Shown here piece after piece: positions 7,228 to 14,072 of a stretch of DNA of 14,072 bases. The first letter of the stretch is position 1, and every line of letters begins with the position of its first letter. The stretch covers positions 1-14,072 of the forward strand of contig QNCE01000028.1 in the NCBI GenBank assembly GCA_003644405.1, written 5' to 3'. The stretch comes from Candidatus Omnitrophota bacterium. Lineage in GTDB: Bacteria > Omnitrophota > Gorgyraeia > Duberdicusellales > 4484-171. Both the position numbers and the translations under genes were made by a program. Below the pieces are notes generated by a model that saw nothing but the letters and a program-made list of their open reading frames with translations, ran no database searches and had not been told where the DNA came from.

Positions 7228-9183
7228 TTATTTAAATGCAAATAATATTATCACTGCACTAAAATTATCTATTAAGAAATTATCTTGGACCACGGAAGTT
7301 TCTATTTTCCTTACTGATTTATGGCAGAAATTTACAATATCTTTATTGCTCTCTATTGATGAGTTAAGAAGTTTTTCTTTTTTCCATCTTCTCAGTTTCT
7401 CTTGCAGAGATAGAGGAAAGATATCAACAACAGCAGAAACCAATCCTCTCACATATATCCTAAAATCTTCGAGCAGAGAGAAATTTCCTCGAATCCAATA
7501 CTCCTTAAAACCGAGACTATCAGCAATTCTTCTTAGTTCATTTCCTGAGAATGGAACTTCTAAAGAAATTCTCCATGTTCTTGTTAACTCACGAAAAAGT
7601 CTTATTATCCAATAAAATACACTCCACTTATTAGGTACACTTATAGAACAAAATCCTCCTGAACGAACAATCTGCCTATGAAAATCGATACATTTCATTC
7701 GATAATTACCAGAAAAATGTTCAACCAACCCACCTGAAACAGCGATATCAAAGTAATTGTTCAATTCTGGAGGAGGAGAGTCCAAACAATCGGCTTTTAT
7801 ACATCTGACTTTACAGTGATAAGAATGAAATATCTGAGCTGCGATTTCTAATATTCTCTCATTAAAGTCAATTAAAGTGACCTCTGCTCCCAATAATCCT
7901 AGAATTAGAGAAAAAGTACCTGTACCACAGCCGACCTCTGCAATTTTCAACTTCTCATAAGGAATATGTAAGCGCTGAATCAACTTAATAACGTGATAAA
8001 AATGTCGAGAAAAAATAGTTTTTCTTATCCTTTCATTCATTTCTTCTTGGGAATAGGTTTCTTTTTGCGGATCCCACTCTTGAGGTAACATGTATCTCTT
8101 CTTTGTATCTCTATTTTTAATAATTTTTGTATAGATATCCTCTATCTTCTTAGTATTTATTCTTATATCAAATAACTCCTCTGCCCTTCTTCTTAGTAAG
8201 TGCTTCTTTTCTTCAAGAATTTCTCTATTATATAATATTTTTCTCAACAGAGATATTAAACCAATCTTGTCCTTGGGTTTAAACAAGAATTCCTCTAAGT
8301 CCTTGCCCAATGCTTCTCTGTTAGAAGGAATATCTGAAGCAATAACTACTTTCCCTAAGGCCATTGTTTCAATAATTATACGTGGCATCCCTTCTCCATA
8401 GAGAGAAGGTAAAACCACTACATCTACTCCTTGAATATCATCTACTATATCTTTCTTATAACTTTTAAATACAACGTTTATACCTGATGCCTTATCTCTA
8501 AGTCTCTGCATATACTTACGATCCCCGTCTCCTTGAATCACTAGTTCTATCCTCTCATTGTTCACTTCTTTTACTGCATCGATAATGATCTCTACACCTT
8601 TCCTTTCCTCTATCCGACCAAAATATCCAATTTTTAAAATATCATCTCTTTCTCTCTCTAAAGGTACAAACACATCCAACTCCACCCCATTATATACAAC
8701 ATATATTTTATTCCTTCTATCTATTGACTTAAACCTTCTCTTCACTGCCTCTGATACAGCAATCATAGAATCTGTGAGTACATAAAGAATCTTATCTAAC
8801 CATAAAAGATTATCTGCAACTCTTAGATGAATGATAACAGGAATAGAAAATAATTTTCCTACTATTCCTCCATATAACGTCTGACGGGGACTATCGGTAT
8901 GAATTAGATCGATCTTTTCTTGTCTTATAATCTTGATAAGTTTAACAAAACTTAGAACAATGAAAAATACATTTAGAGTCCTAATACGCCAAAAGTTAAC
9001 AAAAAATACTTTAACTCCTAATTTAGAAACCTCCTCTGATAATTCTCCTGGCTGAGGAACAATCAAGAAAGGGACAAATCTATTTTTATCTAGATACTTT
9101 ATAAGGAGATATAAACTTCTCTGTCCCCCTCCTTTTAAAGAGCTAAAACTACTTATAAAAAGTACTCTAATTTTTTCGCACAT
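7228..9183 (-). CDS. Fusion: GT4 glycosyltransferase + SAM methyltransferase
   Basis: One uninterrupted 651-codon frame carries two enzymes. Residues 1 to about 355 form a GT4 glycosyltransferase: VLFISSFSSLKGGGQRSL (7-24), LIHTDSPRQTLYGG (93-106), VVYNGVELDVF (162-172), IGYFGRIEERKG (185-196) and the E-x7-E motif EGMPRIIIE (264-272). After a charged linker, residues about 365-560 form a class I methyltransferase: KIAEVGCGTGTFS (413-425), the acidic TLIDFNE (436-442), FDIAVSGGLVEHFSG (478-492) and VRSGGFCSISVPN (506-518). The tail of about 90 residues is not assigned. The ATG follows AAGAG and overlaps the preceding GT4 by 31 bases. An internal ATG (8091-8089, Met365) with AAGAG upstream marks the domain junction and might allow separate production of the methyltransferase. 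The fusion suggests a sugar is added and then methylated in one step-pair, perhaps as a chain cap; that is inference. Confidence 0.9.
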   Translation of the reverse strand: MCEKIRVLFISSFSSLKGGGQRSLYLLIKYLDKNRFVPFLIVPQPGELSEEVSKLGVKVFFVNFWRIRTLNVFFIVLSFVKLIKIIRQEKIDLIHTDSPRQTLYGGIVGKLFSIPVIIHLRVADNLLWLDKILYVLTDSMIAVSEAVKRRFKSIDRRNKIYVVYNGVELDVFVPLERERDDILKIGYFGRIEERKGVEIIIDAVKEVNNERIELVIQGDGDRKYMQRLRDKASGINVVFKSYKKDIVDDIQGVDVVVLPSLYGEGMPRIIIETMALGKVVIASDIPSNREALGKDLEEFLFKPKDKIGLISLLRKILYNREILEEKKHLLRRRAEELFDIRINTKKIEDIYTKIIKNRDTKKRYMLPQEWDPQKETYSQEEMNERIRKTIFSRHFYHVIKLIQRLHIPYEKLKIAEVGCGTGTFSLILGLLGAEVTLIDFNERILEIAAQIFHSYHCKVRCIKADCLDSPPPELNNYFDIAVSGGLVEHFSGNYRMKCIDFHRQIVRSGGFCSISVPNKWSVFYWIIRLFRELTRTWRISLEVPFSGNELRRIADSLGFKEYWIRGNFSLLEDFRIYVRGLVSAVVDIFPLSLQEKLRRWKKEKLLNSSIESNKDIVNFCHKSVRKIETSVVQDNFLIDNFSAVIILFAFK

Positions 9184-10304
9184 TTTTCTCTTACTAAACT
9201 CTGATATAAGGCCTCTATTTTATTAATCATTATAGTACTAGAGAATCTTTTATTGTAAATTTCCCTCCCCTTCTCCCCGAGTTGCCTTGCTATCTGAGGA
9301 TTTTCTAGAAGAAAAATCAAACTGTCCAGCAAAGCTGTGGTGTCCTTAGGAGGAACTAGGAGACCTGTAACTTTATTGATCACTGCTTCTCTATTTCCTC
9401 CAATATCAGTAGCGATTATTGGAATAAATTGACGCTGAGCTTCTATAATAGCTAGAGGAAGTCCCTCTTTCTCTATAGAGGGTTGAACGAGAATATCTGT
9501 AATACCAAGCAACCGAGCAACGTCTTTTCTCAGACCAGTAAATATTACATTGTTTTCGATATTTAATCTCTCCGTCATTTCTATTAACTCTTCTTTTAAA
9601 GGACCTTCCCCAATTATTAAAAATTTAACTCGAGGATACTTTTTAACAATTTTACTAGCTACCTCTAGTAGATATTTATGTCCTTTAACGGGTACAAGAC
9701 GTGCTACTGTGCTTACTATAGTATCCTCTTTTGTCAATCTAAACTCACTTAACAAACTATCGTCTTTCTTTTTCTGAGTATCATCTACATCTTCAGCGCT
9801 GTTATAGATAACTTCAACTCTTCTCTCGTTAATTCCTATAAACTCAACAAGACACTTCTTTACTACTTCTGCACAAGCAATTATTCTATCAGTGAAAAAA
9901 CTAAGGATATATTCGGTAGTTCGTTGTTTCATATTAAAATCATAGTAAATATTCTCAACATGTAAAATTCTTATAGGAGTACCCGCAAAAACAGAAGAAA
10001 CTCTACCCCAAACTCCCCCCGAAACACCCCAACAGTGGATAATATCTACATTATCTCTCTTCAATTTCCTTATAAGTTTCCTAATACCTTTCAGCTTTGC
10101 CTGGGAAGAACAGTGCAATACCTCCACCTCTATCCCCTTATCTACCAATTCATTACCAATCTCCCCCTTCTCAATCAAACACCATACATTCACTTGATAT
10201 CTTTTTGGATCTAGATTCCTTACAATAATAGCTAAGGTTTTCTCTAAACCCCCTACTTTCAACACATCCACTAAATGAACTACCTTTATCTTCCCTTTTA
10301 ACAT
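9153..10304 (-). CDS. GT4-family glycosyltransferase
   Basis: A full-length 383-residue GT-B, family 4 retaining glycosyltransferase acting on the cytoplasmic face. KVVHLVDVLKVGGLEK (7-22) contains the N-terminal glycine loop. IIHCWGVSGGVWG (88-100) and ILHVENIYY (113-121) follow in the acceptor domain. VIYNSAED (165-172) replaces the more common YNG-D. VSTVARLVPVKGH (197-209), LIIGEGPL (229-236) and VIFTGLRKDV (253-262) belong to the donor domain, and EGLPLAIIE (280-288) is the E-x7-E nucleotide-sugar motif. The ATG is preceded by GAGG at about 4-5 bases and starts 16 bases after the upstream methyltransferase stop. The 3' end overlaps the fusion gene by 31 bases, the longest confirmed overlap in the window. 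It is the closest neighbour of the other GT4 domains here, but their specificities cannot be separated from sequence. Confidence 0.93.
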   Translation of the reverse strand: MLKGKIKVVHLVDVLKVGGLEKTLAIIVRNLDPKRYQVNVWCLIEKGEIGNELVDKGIEVEVLHCSSQAKLKGIRKLIRKLKRDNVDIIHCWGVSGGVWGRVSSVFAGTPIRILHVENIYYDFNMKQRTTEYILSFFTDRIIACAEVVKKCLVEFIGINERRVEVIYNSAEDVDDTQKKKDDSLLSEFRLTKEDTIVSTVARLVPVKGHKYLLEVASKIVKKYPRVKFLIIGEGPLKEELIEMTERLNIENNVIFTGLRKDVARLLGITDILVQPSIEKEGLPLAIIEAQRQFIPIIATDIGGNREAVINKVTGLLVPPKDTTALLDSLIFLLENPQIARQLGEKGREIYNKRFSSTIMINKIEALYQSLVREKCAKKLEYFL

Positions 10305-10320
10305 TTTTCCTCGATTTTCT

Positions 10321-11019
10321 CTATAGAGAATCTGTCCTCTTTTGTGCTAAAATAGCCCATCCTAGAGCATCTCGATGGTCTATCTTATCAAGAAGTAGCC
10401 CTAGAAAATAAAACATTAGAGAGAACGGAGAAATAATCCCAGAGGCAATACGCTCTTTCCATCTTGGAGAGAAAAAAAACAATTTCTTTTTGATAAACTC
10501 AAAAATCACATCCACTAATCGAGCGCCAATTTGAGAAAAGACTCCCCCTATACGGATAATTGATATTACATTCATACCCCCCTCGCTCACCAGTTTAAAC
10601 AAGGAGTACTTTGTAAATCTCCAGAAATCATTTGGTTCATAGTGAAGTCCCCATGTCATAGGTACAGAAATATATAGATAGCCTTTAGGGCGCAACACTC
10701 TCTTCACTTCTAAGATAACAGTAGCAGGGGAAAAGATATGTTCCAATACTTCAGTAATAATCACTGAATCAAATGAATTATCTTTGAAAGGAAGATAGAG
10801 AACATCTCCTACCACATCTAAATTAGAAGAAAAGGATATATCCAAACATCTATAACTTCTATAATTAACCGTGTCTTTAAACGGCATGCTTCCACAACCA
10901 ACGTCAAGCACATCTCCATGTAGATAATAAGAAAGTTGAGAAAATACTTTCCTCTGTAACTTTTTAAATATAAAAAATGGGCTCTTTAATAGACTGCTTC
11001 TTTTTTTAATAAAACTCAC
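10321..11019 (-). CDS. Class I SAM-dependent methyltransferase
   Basis: A 232-residue Methyltransf_11-type protein. DVLDVGCGSMPF (36-47) is motif I, CLDISF (58-63) supplies the acidic residue for SAM ribose, and GDVLYLPFKDNSFD (71-84), VIITEVLEH (86-94), VLRPKGYLYISVP (108-120) and EPNDFWRFTKYSL (128-140) follow. The last is typical of methyltransferases found in polysaccharide loci. The C-terminal third is basic and hydrophobic. The substrate is probably a glycan sugar, inferred from the neighbours. The GTG at 11019 overlaps the flippase TGA by 4 bases, but this GTG is part of an AAGAAGGTGA Shine-Dalgarno stretch. ATT at 11010 is better placed, which would shorten the protein to 229 aa starting (M)KKRSSLL. 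Confidence 0.88.
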   Translation of the reverse strand: MSFIKKRSSLLKSPFFIFKKLQRKVFSQLSYYLHGDVLDVGCGSMPFKDTVNYRSYRCLDISFSSNLDVVGDVLYLPFKDNSFDSVIITEVLEHIFSPATVILEVKRVLRPKGYLYISVPMTWGLHYEPNDFWRFTKYSLFKLVSEGGMNVISIIRIGGVFSQIGARLVDVIFEFIKKKLFFFSPRWKERIASGIISPFSLMFYFLGLLLDKIDHRDALGWAILAQKRTDSL

Positions 11020-11025
11020 CTTCTT
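11008..11025 (-). promoter_or_regulatory. Strong ribosome binding site with ATT at the start position
   Basis: On the minus strand AAGAAGGTGA (11025-11016) closely matches the extended Shine-Dalgarno consensus. Five bases later comes ATT AAA AAA (11010 onward), in frame with the methyltransferase. The canonical GTG at 11019-11017 lies inside the Shine-Dalgarno stretch itself, leaving no spacer. The same arrangement occurs at 893-909. The match also contains the flippase stop codon, so it serves termination and re-initiation together. Confidence 0.45.
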
Positions 11026-12569
11026 ATGATAAATCTCAACGAACCAATAGGACTGTATCTGAATATTAAATTCTTATCAAAGGCATCTAAGTAATTAATT
11101 TTAAAAATAATAATTAGAAATATTACCATATAAATTAGAGCTATTGTTATAAGTTTAAACCAGGTAGGTGTTAATAATATTATAAATTTCATGAGTATAT
11201 ATCCTCCTGAAAATGCTCCAATAAAAGCAAGAAAAGGTTTAACATATAATCTTAAATATAATTCTTTGAAAGAAATCCTTAAAAGTTTATTTAACATACC
11301 TACAAGATAAATGGATCCTATACACATTGAAATTGCTGTTCCTAAAGGAATCCCATAATATCCTATCAAAAAAAATAATCCAATACTAAAAAGTAAGTTC
11401 GATAAGGCAGAAAGAATAGATGCCCTCATTCCATACCTTGGTTTACCTATCCCAGAGAGAATAAAAAAGGCAGGTGAAGCCGTTACACTAAAGAAATATC
11501 CTATCGTAAGAATCTGCAAAGTTAAAGGTGATTTCTGATACCCTTCGCCTAACCATAGAAAAATAAAATTTCTAGCTAACAATATCCCTAGTCCCCCTAT
11601 GCTGAGGCCTGCTAAGAGTACATACTTTATGGAGCGCAAATATAATTCCATTATTCTTCCTCTATCTTCTTTTGCTTTCAATTCAGCAGTAGCAGGAAAT
11701 ATCGCTGAAACCAATAGAGAGGGTACCTCTCTTATTTTGAATGCCAACTGTGCCGCTACTGTATAATAGGTAACGAAATTTAAATTTAGAAAGTAAGCCA
11801 ATAGAATCTTATCTAAATGAAAATGAATTAAAGTAGCGATCCTTGCTATTTGTAATTTATAACCAAACATAAATATTTCTTTGAATGTTGACTTATCAAA
11901 TAATAATGGAGTAAGCCGAAGTTGAGGAAGTAGCTTAAAAGCAACAACAACATTTATCGTATTTCCTATAACTAGGGCTATAGCACTACTTATTGCAACT
12001 CCAACCAAACCGAAACCACTTTTAAGGAAATAAACAGTTAATGATATCAATAGTATAAAAGTTATAATAAGTATTTTATTAGTAATATCCATCCGTTGGA
12101 GACCTATCTGAATTACTCTAAAACAACTCAATATATAAGAGATAACAAAGGTAAAAAAACTAATTAAAAAAACTAACCATGCCTCTTGATATAAATCTGT
12201 AGGGATATGAAAACACTTAATTAAGAAGGGAATAAAAAAGGGGAATAAACTCATTACCGTTACACCGGTAATAAAATAAAAAATAAATCCCGAAGTAATA
12301 ATCTTATTTATCTTCATATAATCTTTCTTAGCATAAAATTCAGAGATGTATTTTACAAAAGCTTCGCTTAATCCAAAGTCTAACAATCCAAAGTAACTAA
12401 CAAGTGCTCCAGCAATTGCCCATATTCCATATCCTTTCGTGCCAACATATCTTATTATATAGGGAATCAAAAACAAAATAGCTAAGACTCCCCAAATACG
12501 ACCGATGATATTAAAAATTGTATTTTTAGTTATTTTTTGTGATAAACTTCTTTCTCTGGTTAACCGCAT
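11016..12569 (-). CDS. Wzx-type polysaccharide flippase (MOP superfamily)
   Basis: A 517-residue, very hydrophobic protein with about 12-14 membrane segments, the size and pattern of the MOP-superfamily O-antigen/polysaccharide transporters that flip lipid-linked sugar units across the inner membrane. The N-terminus has the family-like LSQKITKNTIFNIIGR (9-24), then IPYIIRYVGTKGYGIWA (35-51) and LLDFGLSEAFVKYIS (62-76), matching the conserved first helices and the L-D-x-G-L motif. The ATG at 12569 follows AAGGA at 7-8 bases, a clear Shine-Dalgarno sequence. The 46-base gap to the ligase gene is the longest real intergenic space here. The TGA overlaps the next gene's GTG. Base composition is especially AT-rich, as expected for a membrane protein. 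Which glycan it carries is inferred from the surrounding genes. Confidence 0.92.
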   Translation of the reverse strand: MRLTRERSLSQKITKNTIFNIIGRIWGVLAILFLIPYIIRYVGTKGYGIWAIAGALVSYFGLLDFGLSEAFVKYISEFYAKKDYMKINKIITSGFIFYFITGVTVMSLFPFFIPFLIKCFHIPTDLYQEAWLVFLISFFTFVISYILSCFRVIQIGLQRMDITNKILIITFILLISLTVYFLKSGFGLVGVAISSAIALVIGNTINVVVAFKLLPQLRLTPLLFDKSTFKEIFMFGYKLQIARIATLIHFHLDKILLAYFLNLNFVTYYTVAAQLAFKIREVPSLLVSAIFPATAELKAKEDRGRIMELYLRSIKYVLLAGLSIGGLGILLARNFIFLWLGEGYQKSPLTLQILTIGYFFSVTASPAFFILSGIGKPRYGMRASILSALSNLLFSIGLFFLIGYYGIPLGTAISMCIGSIYLVGMLNKLLRISFKELYLRLYVKPFLAFIGAFSGGYILMKFIILLTPTWFKLITIALIYMVIFLIIIFKINYLDAFDKNLIFRYSPIGSLRFIIRR

Positions 12570-12615
12570 CTTTCTATCCTTTCCAAATAATTTTTACGAA
12601 TTTCCTTCTATAAAG

Positions 12616-13965
12616 CTAACTTACTTTATTAAGATCAGGAAGAGACGTGACGACCGCATTTAGAAACCAGAAAGGTTCCATAATCCGTACAATGATAAAA
12701 GTATTAGCCCCTAAGGAGTGGATTATTAGTCCTACAAATCCTGCTAAAAAACCTAACACCAAGCCTTTCTCCCAGGAATCTTTTACATAGTTAAATGCAT
12801 ATATACCCTGTCTAAAGATTCTCATTAATAACCAAATAAATATCAAGAAGCCAACAATTCCTGTTTCTCCTAATATACGGGGATATTGAGTATCAACAAG
12901 TCCAACTCCAGTAACTCCATACCCTAAAAATGGGCGGACTTTTAACTTGTTAAAAATTTTCTTCCAACTCTCTATACGAGAAGCTGCAGACGCTTCGATA
13001 GCGATGCGTTTCCCAAATGCTTTGTACTCTATTCCTCTACTGAAAGTATATTCAATTCTTCTAGTCACTCCTGTTATTATCTTTGGCAAAATAAGAGGGA
13101 GAATGATTATAAGTAAAATTAAAGATCCTACAATAAGAATCTTCCCTTTTCTAGCAAATAAGATTAAGGTTAGATACATAAAAACAAAAGCTAAATAAGT
13201 ACTTCGTGAATAGGTAAGTAACATCGTCACAAATATAAAAGGGAGGAGGAGACCGCTAAAAATTTTCCAACTTTTAGAAGAACTATAGAGAAATAGACTC
13301 ATTGATAGAGCAAATAGAACAATTAAGTATCCCCCTAATGTATTAGGCTCTCCTTTAACTCCCTCAAAAGGTGCCGTTGCTCTTTCCATTTTACTTACTG
13401 TTAATAATGCATAGGAATTAGTAATCATACAGGTAATAAAGAAACAGAAGATAAATATCTTTATCTGTTTTTTACTATGGATATTGTTAAATACCATAAA
13501 ATAGAGCATAAAGTACTCTATATATTTAAGAAGGTAGAAAAAACTTTTTAAAGGAGAAACCTCTGCCCTCCATATTCCTATTCCTGTAGAAATGATACAA
13601 ACTCCAATATACAGTCCTATTAAAGGATTAAGTGGTGACTTTCTAAATAATCCTAGCCCTTTATTGATAGCTGTTTTAGCTAGCCAACTAAAAAACACTG
13701 CAATAAGTAAAATATCATCTATTCTTACCACCACAGCTCTTGCAGGAATTTCTATCAACTTAATTTCTGGAGAGAGAAGCATAGAAAATATTAAAATAAT
13801 CAGTGCTAGATCAGTGTTGATAATAGTAATTATAATTAAACTCAAAACTAAAATGGAAAGAAAAAGAATAAAAAAAGGAAGTTTGAGAAAAACTACTCCT
13901 ATTAGTAAGAGACTGAGAACCATCCCCACAAGAATAATCTCAACCTGAGCTTTCCTTACCTTCAT
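12616..13965 (-). CDS. O-antigen ligase/polymerase-like membrane protein
   Basis: A 449-residue protein with about 10-12 membrane segments and the features of the O-antigen ligase/Wzy_C family (WaaL, Wzy and relatives). EGVKGEPNTLGGYL (201-214) and MLLTYSRSTYLAF (248-260) flank a run of helices. A larger periplasmic loop follows (about 296-360), containing SRIESW (329-334) and GYGVTGVGLVD (348-358), then LGETGIVGF (365-373) before the last helices. Such proteins either ligate finished glycan to lipid A-core or another acceptor, or polymerise repeat units. Sequence alone does not decide which. The ATG overlaps the TGA of the preceding gene (ATGA), and no Shine-Dalgarno sequence precedes it, so translation is probably coupled. 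A GC-rich hairpin ends 12 bases upstream of the start codon. The neighbouring flippase fits a Wzx/Wzy-like pathway. Confidence 0.9.
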   Translation of the reverse strand: MKVRKAQVEIILVGMVLSLLLIGVVFLKLPFFILFLSILVLSLIIITIINTDLALIILIFSMLLSPEIKLIEIPARAVVVRIDDILLIAVFFSWLAKTAINKGLGLFRKSPLNPLIGLYIGVCIISTGIGIWRAEVSPLKSFFYLLKYIEYFMLYFMVFNNIHSKKQIKIFIFCFFITCMITNSYALLTVSKMERATAPFEGVKGEPNTLGGYLIVLFALSMSLFLYSSSKSWKIFSGLLLPFIFVTMLLTYSRSTYLAFVFMYLTLILFARKGKILIVGSLILLIIILPLILPKIITGVTRRIEYTFSRGIEYKAFGKRIAIEASAASRIESWKKIFNKLKVRPFLGYGVTGVGLVDTQYPRILGETGIVGFLIFIWLLMRIFRQGIYAFNYVKDSWEKGLVLGFLAGFVGLIIHSLGANTFIIVRIMEPFWFLNAVVTSLPDLNKVS

Positions 13966-14072
13966 AGATAAACAAACGAGGGGTCAAAACCCCTCATCTT
14001 TAGAAGACTAATTTTACCGGTTACGATTAACTCTTCTCTAATTCGGAACCTTCCTCTCGTCCGTAATACCGA
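13962..14072 (-). CDS. C-terminal 36 codons of an unrecognised upstream gene
   Basis: The frame is open from the window edge to TGA at 13964-13962, overlapping the ligase ATG as ATGA. The visible residues (SVLRTRGRFRIREE, LIVTGKISLLKMRGF and the ending DPSFVYL) alternate basic and hydrophobic residues and look beta-rich. Too little is present to name a family. The 4-base overlap, the lack of a Shine-Dalgarno sequence for the next gene and the shared strand suggest it belongs to the same operon. Confidence 0.6.
   Translation of the reverse strand, partial: SVLRTRGRFRIREELIVTGKISLLKMRGFDPSFVYL
13978..13995 (-). other. GC-rich hairpin before the ligase start, possible attenuator
   Basis: On the minus strand GAGGGGT and ACCCCTC form a perfect 7-bp stem around a TTTG loop, followed by GTTTGTTTAT. 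It lies within the last codons of the upstream gene, and its downstream edge is 12 bases from the ligase ATG. The stem and U-rich tail resemble a weak intrinsic terminator or attenuator. It could equally influence re-initiation at the ATGA overlap. The arms fall in codons, so chance is possible. Confidence 0.4.

Noticed and set aside
7169..7615. 148-codon open frame on the plus strand
   Set aside because: It lies opposite the end of the fusion gene and the start of the GT2 gene, both with clear domain motifs. Its translation has no recognisable motif and low-complexity composition.
12570..12615. Possible promoter or terminator in the 46-base gap between ligase and flippase genes
   Set aside because: Apart from the flippase Shine-Dalgarno sequence, I see no stem-loop with a U tract and no convincing -35/-10 pair.
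13592..13948. 118-codon plus-strand frame opposite the ligase gene
   Set aside because: It is antisense to a membrane protein with conserved family motifs and is dominated by Ile, Lys, Thr and Ser typical of a mirrored hydrophobic gene.
1..14072. Search for tRNA, CRISPR arrays, insertion sequences, long direct repeats or phage genes
   Set aside because: Nothing with supporting structure was found. The window is filled by glycan genes from end to end.

Overview
The window is AT-rich bacterial DNA (about one third G+C by eye). Every gene I can support lies on the minus strand, so the transcript reads from 14072 down to 1. UAA, UGA and UAG all end genes, so the code is standard. Heptosyltransferase-like GT9 enzymes, WaaE/KdtX-like GT2 enzymes, a Wzx-type flippase and an O-antigen ligase/polymerase together indicate a Gram-negative (diderm) cell with LPS or a similar surface glycan. 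The style (several GT9s, an amidotransferase, GT4/GT2/methyltransferase mixtures, low GC) recalls uncultured diderm candidate phyla, but the sequence alone does not fix the phylum.

Layout in transcription order: the 3' end of an unrecognised gene (14072-13962); O-antigen ligase/polymerase-like membrane protein (13965-12616); MOP-superfamily flippase (12569-11016); SAM methyltransferase (11019-10321); GT4 (10304-9153); GT4-methyltransferase fusion (9183-7228); WaaE-like GT2 (7225-6440); SAM methyltransferase (6456-5689); second WaaE-like GT2 (5684-4920); GT9 (annotated start 4798, probably longer, end 3797); glutamine-dependent asparagine-synthetase-type amidotransferase (3795-1927); second GT9 (1934-891); and a GT4 cut by the window edge (904-1). 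Neighbours overlap by 4-31 bases or lie within 50 bases of each other. The only larger gap, 121 bases before the first GT9, is an open extension of that gene. No non-coding stretch exceeds 300 bases.

Together the genes look like one operon that builds, decorates and exports a surface polysaccharide. Seven glycosyltransferase domains assemble the chain. Three methyltransferase domains and the amidotransferase are likely to modify sugars. The flippase moves lipid-linked units across the inner membrane, and the ligase/polymerase joins or polymerises them. No sugar-nucleotide synthesis, chain-length or outer-membrane export genes are visible here.

The most unusual signal concerns translation starts. 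At two genes (904 and 11019) a strong extended Shine-Dalgarno stretch overlaps the only nearby canonical start (GTG) and instead places an in-frame ATT-AAA at the right distance. At a third gene (the GT9 at 4798) the family-typical N-terminus runs upstream for 36-53 codons with no ATG, GTG or TTG. Other notable points are the GT4-methyltransferase fusion and a GC-rich hairpin just before the ligase start. I see no mobile elements, RNA genes, CRISPR arrays or long repeats.
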